Shown: piece after piece, positions 17,480-25,464 of the stretch
Position numbering within the stretch: position 1 is the stretch's first letter
Layout of the letters: the number at the start of each line of letters is the position of its first letter
The notes under the pieces: model-generated
What the model saw: only the letters and a program-made list of their open reading frames with translations
Databases searched by the model: none
Told to the model about the DNA's origin: nothing
Translations under genes and position numbers: made by a program
Origin: Candidatus Aminicenantota bacterium
GTDB lineage: Bacteria > Acidobacteriota > Aminicenantia > Aminicenantales > Saccharicenantaceae
DNA length: 64,000 nt
Direction of reading: 5' to 3'
Assembly (NCBI GenBank): GCA_026393975.1
Contig: JAPKZD010000008.1
Coordinates: forward strand, 1-64,000

Positions 17480-18472
17480 CTAACCTTTCCTGATCTTCTG
17501 CGGGCCCCTTCGCCGGACGGTTAGCCAGATGCCGATTCCCAACATCAGGACACCCTGACCAAGGACGATATAGGGCACTTCCGAGGAAGAAGCCTCCTGC
17601 CTCGGACGAGTCTTCGCTTGTCTGGCCGCGACCGAGCTACTTGAGGACGTTTCATCTATGACCCCGATGCCGCTCGTGACCATCATGATGCCCAGGATGA
17701 TGAGAGCGATCCCGAGAATGCGGGTCCATTTCTTGGGCTGGCGCCTGACCCTTTTCACCGCGGCGAGGGGGGCCGGAGGCATTGTTCGCAGAAGGATGTC
17801 TTCAGCGTCGGCGAACAGCTCCTCTCCACTGAGGGAATGCGAATGAGTTGGGGGTACATGGGAGGGCGCAGATGACCTCATTCTGGTCTCCTCAAACGAC
17901 CTAAGAAGTCCGGCTATCTCTGAATGGTGGTGCGAGACCGCCCATTGGCATGCGGTCTGTCCTTGAAGGTCCGAGATCAGGGGGTCAGCGCCGGCATTCA
18001 GTAGGATCCTGACGGTTTCGATGTCAGCGCTCAACACGGCGTGCATGAGGGGCGTCGAGCCGTGTCGTGATTGGCGGTTGGTTTTGGCGCCGGCCTTCAA
18101 CATCTCTCGCACCACCTCATGGTGCGCCTTGGAGCACGCAGCGAAGAGCGGCGTCTCGCCTGAGGTGTTCTCGGCCTCAGGGTCGGCTCCGGCGCGCAAT
18201 AGGGACCGGACGACCTCGAGATGACCGTTGATTGCAGCTGAGAAGATAGCCGGTGCGCCGACATGGTTCTTGGCTTCTACGTTAGCGCCCCGGGCGAGGA
18301 GTCCGTCAACCGCGCTTACGTCGCCTCGGCTTGCGGCGATCGACAAGGCGGTGAATCCCCAGGATTGTTGGCAGTTGACGTCGGCTCCGGCGTCAATGGC
18401 GGCAAGGCAAGCCGCGATGTCACCAGCATCAATCGCCTTGCGGAGTCGGTCATTTGAGTTTTCGGTCATCAT
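17480..18472 (-). CDS. Ankyrin-repeat protein with two C-terminal membrane helices
   Basis: The 330-residue protein has about six ankyrin repeats (residues 5-195) with clear G-x-TALSIAASRGD and GETPLFAACSKAHHE units. A Ser/His-rich linker follows, then two membrane segments near 250-270 and 305-322. The repeats should face the cytoplasm and bind a partner protein. It starts 21 bp after the SRPBCC-TPR-RDD gene, so the two very likely form an operon and may work together at the inner membrane. Confidence 0.85.
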   Translation of the reverse strand: MMTENSNDRLRKAIDAGDIAACLAAIDAGADVNCQQSWGFTALSIAASRGDVSAVDGLLARGANVEAKNHVGAPAIFSAAINGHLEVVRSLLRAGADPEAENTSGETPLFAACSKAHHEVVREMLKAGAKTNRQSRHGSTPLMHAVLSADIETVRILLNAGADPLISDLQGQTACQWAVSHHHSEIAGLLRSFEETRMRSSAPSHVPPTHSHSLSGEELFADAEDILLRTMPPAPLAAVKRVRRQPKKWTRILGIALIILGIMMVTSGIGVIDETSSSSSVAARQAKTRPRQEASSSEVPYIVLGQGVLMLGIGIWLTVRRRGPQKIRKG

Positions 18473-18493
18473 TCGCCTCCCTCGCGATAGGCT

Positions 18494-19960
18494 TTACGAT
18501 TTCCCTGCCTTGACGACCAGGCACCGCGACAGGAGATCATGCAGCGCCTGCTTCTTGGGCGTGAAGACGGCCAACGCATAACCGATATAGAACGTCAGGA
18601 TCCCCAGAACCTTGACGAAAAAGCGTCCCGTGGCTCGGCCGAACCCTATCCTGCGGCCGTTCATGTCGGTCACCCGTAGGCCAAGAATGCGTTTGCCGAG
18701 GGTAGCTCCTCTGGGCGATGATTCCATCAAAGCAAAATAGAGCCACCAAAGGGCGAGCACGGCAAGCACCCAACCCGGCCTGATAGCCGGATTTCGCGCT
18801 GCCGATCCTCTGGGGGTCGCAATCGCCTGGAGCGGCGCTGATGCGATAATGAGGATGAATCCGTCAATGAGGAATGCCACGAGCCGCACCCATGGAGAGG
18901 CGTAGGATGCCGCCGTGATCGGCTGAGGCCCGGCCGTTGTCGCCCTTTTCGGGATTATGGGGGCCGGCCGTTCCGTTGGCGGCCAGACAAGGTCAAACGC
19001 GGGAATGGCTTCGGGTTTGACTGCATCCGGCAGTCCGCCAGGGAATTCCGTCGCCGTCGAGCCGGCCGCTTGGGCCTTGGCGGCATCGGCCCGAATAGCC
19101 TTGAGATTATTCGAGATCCTTTCGTTGCCTGGATTGACCTCATGCGCTCGAGATAGCCAGGCGACGGCCTCACGGTGATAGCCTGCCCGAGCCAAGGCAA
19201 CTCCGCAACTCATCAGGGCTAGGTCGTTATAAGGGTTAAACCGCGCCGCGACGCTGTACAGCTCCGCCCCCCTGACCAGGGCCTGGGTATCGCCGCCTTT
19301 GGCAACGATAACGGAATCGCTGACATAGCGGCCCCCCCGGGCGACGAGATCGGCTTCCATAACATGAGCCACGGACTCTTTGAGCCGCCTGATGTCCCCG
19401 ACGCTCTGCTTGCGGAGGATCGCCAGTTGCTCTTGTAGGCGCCAGAAGGCGTCCGGCCCCGGCGCCGCAGATACCAGGTTGGCAGCTCCCGAAGTTTTTT
19501 CGCGGATGACGATCTCGTAAACATCAAAGGGAAGGTTTCCGATGGACAGTTTTTCCTCGGCTGTCAGAGGGCCCAGGAAGGCCTCCCGGCTCTCCATCAG
19601 TTGCTTGAGTTTGGCCAGGTTCTTATCGAGCTGTGCGATCCTCCCCGCACCGGCGTCGGAGAACGATGCCCCGCGCAGAGGGACTTCGATGATCTCGACC
19701 TCGGTTGTCCCGGCCATCTTGGGATTGAGGCCGATAGTAGAGAGGAGATACGCGCTCTCGATCCCCAGTACACTCCCTTCCTGATAGGAGGCAAGTTTCG
19801 AGGGTAGGCCAATGGCCCATCTCATTGTCGCGCCGGCCTGCCAACCTGGGATCACCTCCTGCAGGTCTCCGTTGTCCCAAAGCTTCCAGTTGGCCGGCTC
19901 CATCAACCAGCGCCAGATGTTATCTTGCGGACTTGCGATAACCGTCTTCGATCGGATCAT
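18494..19960 (-). CDS. SRPBCC-like/TPR/RDD-family membrane protein
   Basis: The 488-residue protein combines three parts. The N-terminus (about 1-150) begins like an SRPBCC/polyketide-cyclase fold (VIASPQDNIWRWLMEPANWKLW). The middle (about 220-300) has a tetratricopeptide-like unit (AELYSVAARFNPYND, then LSRAHEVNPGNERI). The C-terminus (about 350-485) is an RDD membrane domain with the marker segment TLGKRILGLRVTD. RDD proteins are membrane proteins, some linked to ion or metabolite transport; the fusion's role is unknown. The start has AAGGAGAAGAGCAAC upstream. It is co-directional and tightly spaced with the ankyrin gene. Confidence 0.85.
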   Translation of the reverse strand: MIRSKTVIASPQDNIWRWLMEPANWKLWDNGDLQEVIPGWQAGATMRWAIGLPSKLASYQEGSVLGIESAYLLSTIGLNPKMAGTTEVEIIEVPLRGASFSDAGAGRIAQLDKNLAKLKQLMESREAFLGPLTAEEKLSIGNLPFDVYEIVIREKTSGAANLVSAAPGPDAFWRLQEQLAILRKQSVGDIRRLKESVAHVMEADLVARGGRYVSDSVIVAKGGDTQALVRGAELYSVAARFNPYNDLALMSCGVALARAGYHREAVAWLSRAHEVNPGNERISNNLKAIRADAAKAQAAGSTATEFPGGLPDAVKPEAIPAFDLVWPPTERPAPIIPKRATTAGPQPITAASYASPWVRLVAFLIDGFILIIASAPLQAIATPRGSAARNPAIRPGWVLAVLALWWLYFALMESSPRGATLGKRILGLRVTDMNGRRIGFGRATGRFFVKVLGILTFYIGYALAVFTPKKQALHDLLSRCLVVKAGKS

Positions 19961-20083
19961 GTTGCTCTTCTCCTTCGGCTATCGCCGATCCTCCGCGGGC
20001 CTGGGAAATTTCTTGACAGCGAGGAGGATACTCAGGATGCCCTCGGAAGACAAGCATTCCACGACTCGGAGGAAAGCTCAGTA

Positions 20084-20131
20084 CTTGAAAATCTCACTTC
20101 AGAGGTAGTACATTGAATAAGGGCAGGTCAT
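20084..20131 (+). repeat. 57-bp dispersed repeat family, partial copy R1
   Basis: The copy runs from CTTGAAAATCTCACTTCAGA to the GGGCAGGTCAT end and matches R3 (24091-24147) in the same orientation with a few mismatches. It lacks the first GGTCAAATG part. The core can fold into a short stem with arms ACCTC and GAGGT in the better-preserved copies. Confidence 0.75.
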
Positions 20132-20178
20132 CAGCTTGCCATCACTTCCGTTGGCACCGATGAAACGAGGTCCTTACG

Positions 20179-21306
20179 ATGAACACATTCTTGTCAAGGT
20201 TTCGCCGTCGACTCACTCAATATAAGGAGGAAGTGTCCGCGATCACGGCGCAGACTGCCCGTGACCCCGGTGCGGATGTCTCCATAACCTCGCAACGCGC
20301 GCCAGATATGTCCGCAATTACCACCCTTGAGCCTCTGAAAGGGATATTAGAAGAGATATCGAAAGACGCAGAGCGCATTCTGGCGGTCAGGAAAATGGAT
20401 CAGGAGTACGCCGAAGCATACAAACGCAACGACAACCAGAAGTGCAGAGAGATCAATAGCGCAAGGCCACAATACCATAGGCCTTACCTTGATCACCGCG
20501 CAAGAATGTACAAAACGATCGTGCAGTCTGATTCAGATAGAGCAAGAGACTTCCTGAGGCAGGTGCTCAAAGACCAGCGTTGGTTTGTGCGACAATTTGC
20601 GGCCGAGGCATTGACGTTTCTTTCCGAAGGGAAAGTCGATTTGACGAAGGCCAACTACCCGGTTTTTTGCGAGCGTCTGACGAACATGATCGCTTCGAAT
20701 CGGGATTATACGCTGCTTGCCTACCGAAGTACTTTCTTCTTTCAATATTATAATCTCGCCGACGCCGATAATGAGGCAGCATTTGTATCGGGCTATCGGC
20801 CGTACAACTCAGATGACAGCAGGATGGCCCGTAAAGCACTGACGGTGGCCGGGCCAGAAGCTGTCGATGATATCTTGCGAGTCTATTCTGAGATCACCGA
20901 TGGCTACGCTCGGTCCGATCTGATTGCTGTCTTGATGGAAATCGATGATTCTCGCGCGAAGCCCGTGGTGTTGGGAGATCTCTTGGGCAACAAGATTCCC
21001 GGCAACAAGGAAACCATCAGGAAGTGGTGCATCAGAGATATCAAGAAGGAGGTAGATAGTTTATTTCGCAGCGATATCGCCGAAAAGGATAAGCGACGCA
21101 AACTTACTGAGTTTCTCATTGCTCTGGGCGCGGAGGGAAATGGCAAGACCGCGATATTCTGTGAATGTGGATATCCTGTGCGGGTGCGATACACAGACTG
21201 CTCAGAAGGCCCGATTAACGACCTCTGCATCGTCGAATCGTGCGAATACACGAACACCTTCAAGTGCGGCAACTGCGGCAGATTTGTCTGCCGGATAACC
21301 ATGTGA
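20179..21306 (+). CDS. Unknown protein with HEAT-like body and C-terminal zinc-ribbon-like tail
   Basis: I do not recognise this 375-residue protein. The body is helical, with segments such as FLRQVLKDQRWFVRQFAAEA and ALTVAGPEAVDDILRV that look like degenerate HEAT repeats. The last 50 residues contain CEC, a TDC, VESC and finally CGNC, which could bind zinc. It has no signal peptide. It lies just inside the second tRNA-Thr core repeat and after repeat R1, and its codon usage is less GC-biased than the chromosomal backbone, consistent with an acquired gene. Confidence 0.7.
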   Translation: MNTFLSRFRRRLTQYKEEVSAITAQTARDPGADVSITSQRAPDMSAITTLEPLKGILEEISKDAERILAVRKMDQEYAEAYKRNDNQKCREINSARPQYHRPYLDHRARMYKTIVQSDSDRARDFLRQVLKDQRWFVRQFAAEALTFLSEGKVDLTKANYPVFCERLTNMIASNRDYTLLAYRSTFFFQYYNLADADNEAAFVSGYRPYNSDDSRMARKALTVAGPEAVDDILRVYSEITDGYARSDLIAVLMEIDDSRAKPVVLGDLLGNKIPGNKETIRKWCIRDIKKEVDSLFRSDIAEKDKRRKLTEFLIALGAEGNGKTAIFCECGYPVRVRYTDCSEGPINDLCIVESCEYTNTFKCGNCGRFVCRITM

Positions 21307-21332
21307 GTGTAGCGAAACGCTAGGTCAGTCCC

Positions 21333-21364
21333 TTCGTAATCAGCAGGTCGGAGGTTCGATCCCT
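21333..21364 (+). repeat. tRNA-Thr(CGT) core direct repeat, second copy
   Basis: These 32 bases are identical to 14117-14148 (anticodon loop through T-loop of a tRNA-Thr). The sequence then diverges into GCAGACGG instead of the tRNA acceptor strand. The copies are direct repeats 7.2 kb apart and enclose the HEAT, lipoprotein, ankyrin, RDD and zinc-ribbon genes. Confidence 0.8.
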
Positions 21365-21434
21365 GCAGACGGTAATCGGCGCAATCCCCACAAGCATTTT
21401 CGATTCGTCAATGATGATCTACTATCGTAGCGAT

Positions 21435-22085
21435 TCAGCCCGTCGCTTGCGCCCCGCGAGTTCCACGAAATAAAAAGGTCAACACAAACCCCGCCAGAAA
21501 TCCGCCGATGTGCGCCATGTAAGCGACGCCACCCGTCTGCGCCGTGTTGGCAATGGAACCGATGCCGCTAAAAAACTGCAAAACGATCCACATCCCAATG
21601 ACTATCAGCGCGGGCATTTGAATCACTTGTTGGCCCTGCAATACTCTGACCTTTCCCTTTGGGAACAGCAAAATGTAAGCGCCGAGCACTCCCGCAATCG
21701 CCCCCGATGCTCCCAAATTCGGCACGTTTGATCCGTGGCTAAACGCCAACTGTGCAAAAGTTGCAGCAAGCCCACAGAGCAGGTAGAAGATTATGAACTT
21801 GATATGCCCGAAACGGTCTTCCACATTGTCACCGAAGATCCATAAGTAAAGCATGTTGCCTCCCAGGTGAACCCACCCGGCATGCATGAACAGGGAAGTA
21901 AAGAGCGTCAGAAAATCACCGGAGGGATTGGCAAGGAAGCGGCTAGGAACGAAAGCCCACTTCCCAATAAAGGCGTCACCGCCACTCAGCTCTACAAAGA
22001 AAAACAGGACGTTCAGAGCGATGAAGGCATATGTGACCAGCGGAACAGTTCTGCGAGAGGTATCGTCATCACCGATTGGGATCAT
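21435..22085 (-). CDS. Rhomboid family intramembrane serine protease
   Basis: The 216-residue protein has six or so membrane segments. The diagnostic rhomboid motifs are present: HLGGNMLYLWIFG, the catalytic serine in GASGAIAG, and the histidine in AHIGGF. It should cleave transmembrane substrates in the inner membrane. Length and motif spacing are normal for bacterial rhomboids. It stands alone just outside the tRNA-core repeat, and its composition is less GC-rich than the 30-64 kb backbone. Confidence 0.92.
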   Translation of the reverse strand: MIPIGDDDTSRRTVPLVTYAFIALNVLFFFVELSGGDAFIGKWAFVPSRFLANPSGDFLTLFTSLFMHAGWVHLGGNMLYLWIFGDNVEDRFGHIKFIIFYLLCGLAATFAQLAFSHGSNVPNLGASGAIAGVLGAYILLFPKGKVRVLQGQQVIQMPALIVIGMWIVLQFFSGIGSIANTAQTGGVAYMAHIGGFLAGFVLTFLFRGTRGAQATG

Positions 22086-22172
22086 AAGATCTATCTCCTT
22101 TTACTCTGGTTGGATTTGTCACAGCTTCACGTCAAAATGAGTCTGGCATTTTTCAAAGAAAGTGATTTACTC

Positions 22173-22228
22173 GTGACCTACCCCTCTCAATATACCACCT
22201 CTGAAGTGAGGCTTTCAAGCATTTGACC
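22173..22228 (-). repeat. 57-bp dispersed repeat family, inverted copy R2
   Basis: Read on the minus strand it starts GGTCAAATGCTTGAAAGCC and ends GGTAGGTCAC, matching R3 (24091-24147) with about six mismatches. R2 and R3 face opposite ways and enclose the YkgJ-like and metallophosphoesterase genes. Confidence 0.8.
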
Positions 22229-22382
22229 TGAACCTCTTGATCGAGATCTCGAGGCGATCAAAAATGGACTTGCTTATTCAAAAAGTTGCTGACAGAATGG
22301 ACGAGAAACGGGGTGCAGGTCAATGAAGAAACTGAAAATAGTGAACCCAAAGAGCGACATAAACATTAATTAGGGGTGATCC

Positions 22383-22694
22383 ATGAATATTTCAGCTGTA
22401 ATAAGAACTGCGAAACAAAAAATTAACAGACATATTTACATATATCTGTTTAGCGAAAGAGTAAAAAAACAACTTGAACTGCGGGAGGGGAAATGTTTGC
22501 AGTGTGGAAGATGCTGTAAACTCCTATTCAGGTGCCCGATGCTTGTTGGGGAAATCCCTCACTCGAGATGCAGGATATATAACCGCCGTTCCAAAGTCTG
22601 CATGCAATTTCCTATCAGCGAAGAAGACCTCATGAATGTAAATTACCAGTGTGGACACAGCTTCAGAACTGCCGATAATGTTATTGGCGATTGA
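22383..22694 (+). CDS. YkgJ-type zinc/iron-chelating cysteine cluster protein
   Basis: The 103-residue protein carries the cysteine cluster CLQCGRCCKLLFRC followed by CRIYNRRSKVCMQFP. This is the signature of the YkgJ family (UPF0153), thought to bind zinc or iron-sulfur. An N-terminal basic/aromatic segment precedes it. The DNA is strikingly AT-rich for this window (roughly 40-45% GC), so it is probably imported. GGGGTGATCC precedes the start. It sits just inside inverted repeat R2. Confidence 0.75.
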   Translation: MNISAVIRTAKQKINRHIYIYLFSERVKKQLELREGKCLQCGRCCKLLFRCPMLVGEIPHSRCRIYNRRSKVCMQFPISEEDLMNVNYQCGHSFRTADNVIGD

Positions 22695-22804
22695 CCCGGC
22701 CTGAAATCCGCTTCACATTAACCCTCTGACCGGCCAAGAGGAAAAATGGGATTCATTCAGCGTTGAGAGAGGGCCGCCTTGCCCCGCCCGTTTTTGGCGT
22801 CGGC

Positions 22805-22810
22805 TATAAT
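22805..22810 (+). promoter_or_regulatory. Probable -10 box for the metallophosphoesterase gene
   Basis: A perfect TATAAT lies 25 bp upstream of ATG 22836. The best -35 candidate (TTGCCC at 22779-22784) is 20 bp away, which is long, so only the -10 is called. Confidence 0.4.
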
Positions 22811-22835
22811 AGTAGTGGAGAGTTGGAAAAGACAA

Positions 22836-23942
22836 ATGTTCAGAAAGAGAACAATATATATGCTTTTTGTTATAGCCCTTCTCACGGGCCGATGCAAGTA
22901 CTCGCTCGGAGACGGGGGATATGATCTGTCCCGGTTCAGGGAAAACGCTGAGCTGAGCTCCGTCCCGGACGAGCTCCGGGGCATCGTCCTGACTAACGGC
23001 GAAGCCGCGCGAGCGATCTCGGCCAAAAACAATGGAGGAAATCTGAGGTTTGTCATCATCGGGGACACGATCTCCGACAACAACGAGACCTTCCGGACCT
23101 TTCTCGACGAGATCGCCACTCTCGACCCGCGTCCGTCGTTCATCGTCCATCTGGGAGACCGGGTCGTCTCGCCCGTCGTCGATTACTACGGCACGTACCT
23201 CAAGACCATCAGCGATCCTCCCTGCCCCATCCTCCATGTCGACGGAAACCATGATGTCAGGGAGGAAGGCGAGCGGATTTCGAGGGCCTTCTTCGGCGAT
23301 AAGGATTTCTTCTTCGACAGGGACGACATGCGCTTCGTGTTTATGAGCAACGTCCACGGGGATGGGGATTTCGGTTTCAGCCGGGAGCAGCTGGGCTGGC
23401 TCGAAGACAAACTGAAAGCGCCCTACCCGTCGAGAAAATTCTTTTTCGCCCACGTTCCGCCGAAGGCTCCGTTCAAGAAGATCACTCCGGGCCTGGCCTC
23501 CCTCTTCACCCCGCGGCTCGAAAACGAAGGGGAATTCCTTGACATTCTCGCCCGCCACAACGTCGTCCTGGCCGCCTTCGGCCACAGGCACGTTCACGCG
23601 TCCGTAGTCCACAACGGCGTCCTCATGATCATTACGGGAGGTGGGGGCCAGAGGAATTTCCTGGAGCCCGCCGTGAAAGAGCCCCGGTTCACCAAGAAAA
23701 ACCACTACACGCTCGTGGAAATCCTTGCGTCGGGGCCAAATGAACCATTCGAGGGAGTCCTGTCCTGCATGGGGAAGGGCAACGAAACCCTGTCTATTTC
23801 ATCGTTTTTCCAGGCGAGTCCGTTCACGAACGGCGGGGACCTCTCCGTGGTGCTCCGGCCCTATCCCGCGTCGGCCGGCGGCCCATTTCGGCCGGGGGAT
23901 CCTGCCTCGACGAGGCTCGGGTCATCGAGCCGCACTCCCTGA
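22836..23942 (+). CDS. Exported calcineurin-like metallophosphoesterase
   Basis: The 368-residue protein has a lipoprotein-like or signal N-terminus (ending LLTGRC). Its metal-binding motifs are in canonical order: VIIGDT, HLGDRV, VDGNHDV, FAHVPP and FGHRHVH. It should hydrolyse phosphoesters in the periplasm; the substrate is unknown. I chose ATG 22836 over 22779 because it begins the hydrophobic signal directly and follows a TATAAT box. The last 60 residues are Pro/Gly/Ser-rich and lack family similarity. The gene lies between inverted repeats R2 and R3. Confidence 0.82.
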   Translation: MFRKRTIYMLFVIALLTGRCKYSLGDGGYDLSRFRENAELSSVPDELRGIVLTNGEAARAISAKNNGGNLRFVIIGDTISDNNETFRTFLDEIATLDPRPSFIVHLGDRVVSPVVDYYGTYLKTISDPPCPILHVDGNHDVREEGERISRAFFGDKDFFFDRDDMRFVFMSNVHGDGDFGFSREQLGWLEDKLKAPYPSRKFFFAHVPPKAPFKKITPGLASLFTPRLENEGEFLDILARHNVVLAAFGHRHVHASVVHNGVLMIITGGGGQRNFLEPAVKEPRFTKKNHYTLVEILASGPNEPFEGVLSCMGKGNETLSISSFFQASPFTNGGDLSVVLRPYPASAGGPFRPGDPASTRLGSSSRTP

Positions 23943-24035
23943 GCCGCCACCCCGCTCCCGACTTTAGAAGTCCCGCAACAAAATCCCGCCTTTCCCATTG
24001 ACGATTCGAAGTCCCGCGAAGCGGCTTTGTTCGCC

Positions 24036-24095
24036 TGACCTGCCCCCCAAGAATCGGTCCGGGTACAATGAGAGAAAACCTGGGGGTGCGGGTCA
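24036..24095. repeat. 60-bp MITE-like element with imperfect terminal inverted repeats
   Basis: The left end reads TGACCTGCCCCCCAAG and the right end, reversed, reads TGACCCGCACCCCCAGG, giving about 16-bp inverted repeats around a 25-bp centre. The ends resemble those of IS3-type elements (TGACCTGCCCC). It overlaps the first five bases of R3. Confidence 0.6.
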
Positions 24096-24147
24096 AATGC
24101 TTGAAAACCTCACTTCAGAGGTGGTACATTGAACGGGGGCAGGTCAT
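24091..24147 (+). repeat. 57-bp dispersed repeat family, copy R3
   Basis: This is the fullest copy, starting GGTCAAATGCTTGAAAACC and ending GGGGGCAGGTCAT. Its relatives are R2 (inverted, 22173-22228) and R1 (direct, 20084-20131). Confidence 0.8.
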
Positions 24148-24157
24148 AAGAGGGGAC

Positions 24158-24250
24158 GAGTATAAGAATGAAATCAAATCCGAAATCGTCGTTGATACGT
24201 TGGAACGAGCAGGTATCCAGTATGTTTTTGGATACCCCGAAGGTCGGAGT
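24158..24250 (+). pseudogene. Crumb of an acetolactate synthase-like (ThDP enzyme) N-terminus
   Basis: The frame reads SEIVVDTLERAGIQYVFGYP then EGR, which matches the start of acetolactate synthase and related thiamine-diphosphate enzymes (…VVxxLxxxGVxxVFGxPGG). It then loses similarity within a few residues and runs toward the next gene's start. Only about 25-30 codons survive. Confidence 0.5.
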
Positions 24251-24308
24251 TCAAGGCTTTCCCAGAAGTATTCTCTGAAACGAATTCTAGGCGACAGGAG
24301 GACGGCGT

Positions 24309-25394
24309 ATGAACCAGAATCATCCAGGTGAAGGGATGAGGTCAGTTCCCTGGCAAAGCTCCCTTCTCATCCTTCTCGAATTCTTTGGCGTGACTGCGGG
24401 CTGCTGGGCTCTTTTCTTGCTCATCGGGAAGTCCAAGTTCCCGGCCAATGTCATTTCCATCAAAGGACCCGCTGCCGTCCTTTTCGACGGGGCCCTGTCC
24501 GTGGTGAAGCTGTCCCTGGTCTGCCTGACGGTGGCCGGGTTCGCCTTCCTGGTCAGGAAGACGAAAGACGGCTGGACGCTCAAAGACCTGGGCTTCAGGA
24601 TTCATCGGTCCTGGCCAGGAGATATCTGGCTTGGGATCGTGGCCTTCAGCCTGACCAACTTGATCTCCCTGCCCTGGACGCTCGCGGTCTTCCCTATCAA
24701 GGCCCAGCGGGCCGGGGCGAGCTTTGTGAGCGAATGGAACACGGTCCGATCGCCGGTCTATCTGCTGGTTCTCGCTTGGATCCTCTCGGCTCTGGGGACG
24801 CTCATCAGCGCCTCTTGGGAAGAGATCCATTGGCGGGGCTATGTGCAGAATCTATTCTCGAAAAAGTACGCGCCGATCGTAGGCTTCTACGTCTCGTTCC
24901 TCTACTTCGGCCCGGGACACTATTTCAGTAATCCCAAGTGGACTCAGCTTGATGTTCTCGGGGCCGTGATCGGAGGAATAGCCCTTTGCCTCGCGTTCTA
25001 TGCCACGGGGAGCCTGCTTGTCGTCGCCGTCACCCACATGCTGAGCAATCTATGGTGGGAAGGCCCATTTTATCTTTATCTGACCGGTTCCCGGCGGTCC
25101 GCTTATGGCGTTGTTCTAGTTCTCGGGGCCCTGACCCTGCTTTTGTGCTTTGTCGGAAGGAAACAGGTCGCATTCTTCTGGGGAAAGATCAAAGAGCTCT
25201 TCTCTTCAGCCGGCTGGAGGATGAGCGGGCTCGGGATATTCTTTGGCCTGGTCGCCTTGATCTTCAGTTGGGCCCTGAGCCGGCTCATGAAGGGGGGCCG
25301 GTCGACGACCATCCTCGCCTTGCTCATCTTCTCGATTTTCGCCCTGGGCGTGTCTTTTCTATCAAAAAAACGCGGATTCCTTGAGAGAGAATAG
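24309..25394 (+). CDS. CPBP-family intramembrane metalloprotease
   Basis: The 361-residue protein has eight or more membrane segments. The CPBP (CAAX protease/bacteriocin-processing) motifs are present: EEIHWRGYVQ (motif 1, EExxxR), FGPGHYF (motif 2, FxxxH) and THMLSNL (motif 3). It should cleave or protect against membrane peptides. The C-terminal 110 residues add extra helices beyond the core domain. The start overlaps the tail of the acetolactate-synthase crumb. Confidence 0.85.
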   Translation: MNQNHPGEGMRSVPWQSSLLILLEFFGVTAGCWALFLLIGKSKFPANVISIKGPAAVLFDGALSVVKLSLVCLTVAGFAFLVRKTKDGWTLKDLGFRIHRSWPGDIWLGIVAFSLTNLISLPWTLAVFPIKAQRAGASFVSEWNTVRSPVYLLVLAWILSALGTLISASWEEIHWRGYVQNLFSKKYAPIVGFYVSFLYFGPGHYFSNPKWTQLDVLGAVIGGIALCLAFYATGSLLVVAVTHMLSNLWWEGPFYLYLTGSRRSAYGVVLVLGALTLLLCFVGRKQVAFFWGKIKELFSSAGWRMSGLGIFFGLVALIFSWALSRLMKGGRSTTILALLIFSIFALGVSFLSKKRGFLERE

Positions 25395-25464
25395 CGATTA
25401 GTAAGATATGGCCTTTCCGCTATCCCTGATCTTAATCCCCAAGTTGAACCTTTGACTGACGCTC

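Larger units (their letters stand above)
23943..24308. other. Intergenic region with mini inverted-repeat element, R3 repeat and gene crumb
   Basis: No intact gene is present. The region contains a 60-bp terminal-inverted-repeat element (24036-24095), the R3 repeat (24091-24147), and a short stretch resembling the start of a thiamine-diphosphate enzyme (24158-24250). Confidence 0.5.
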
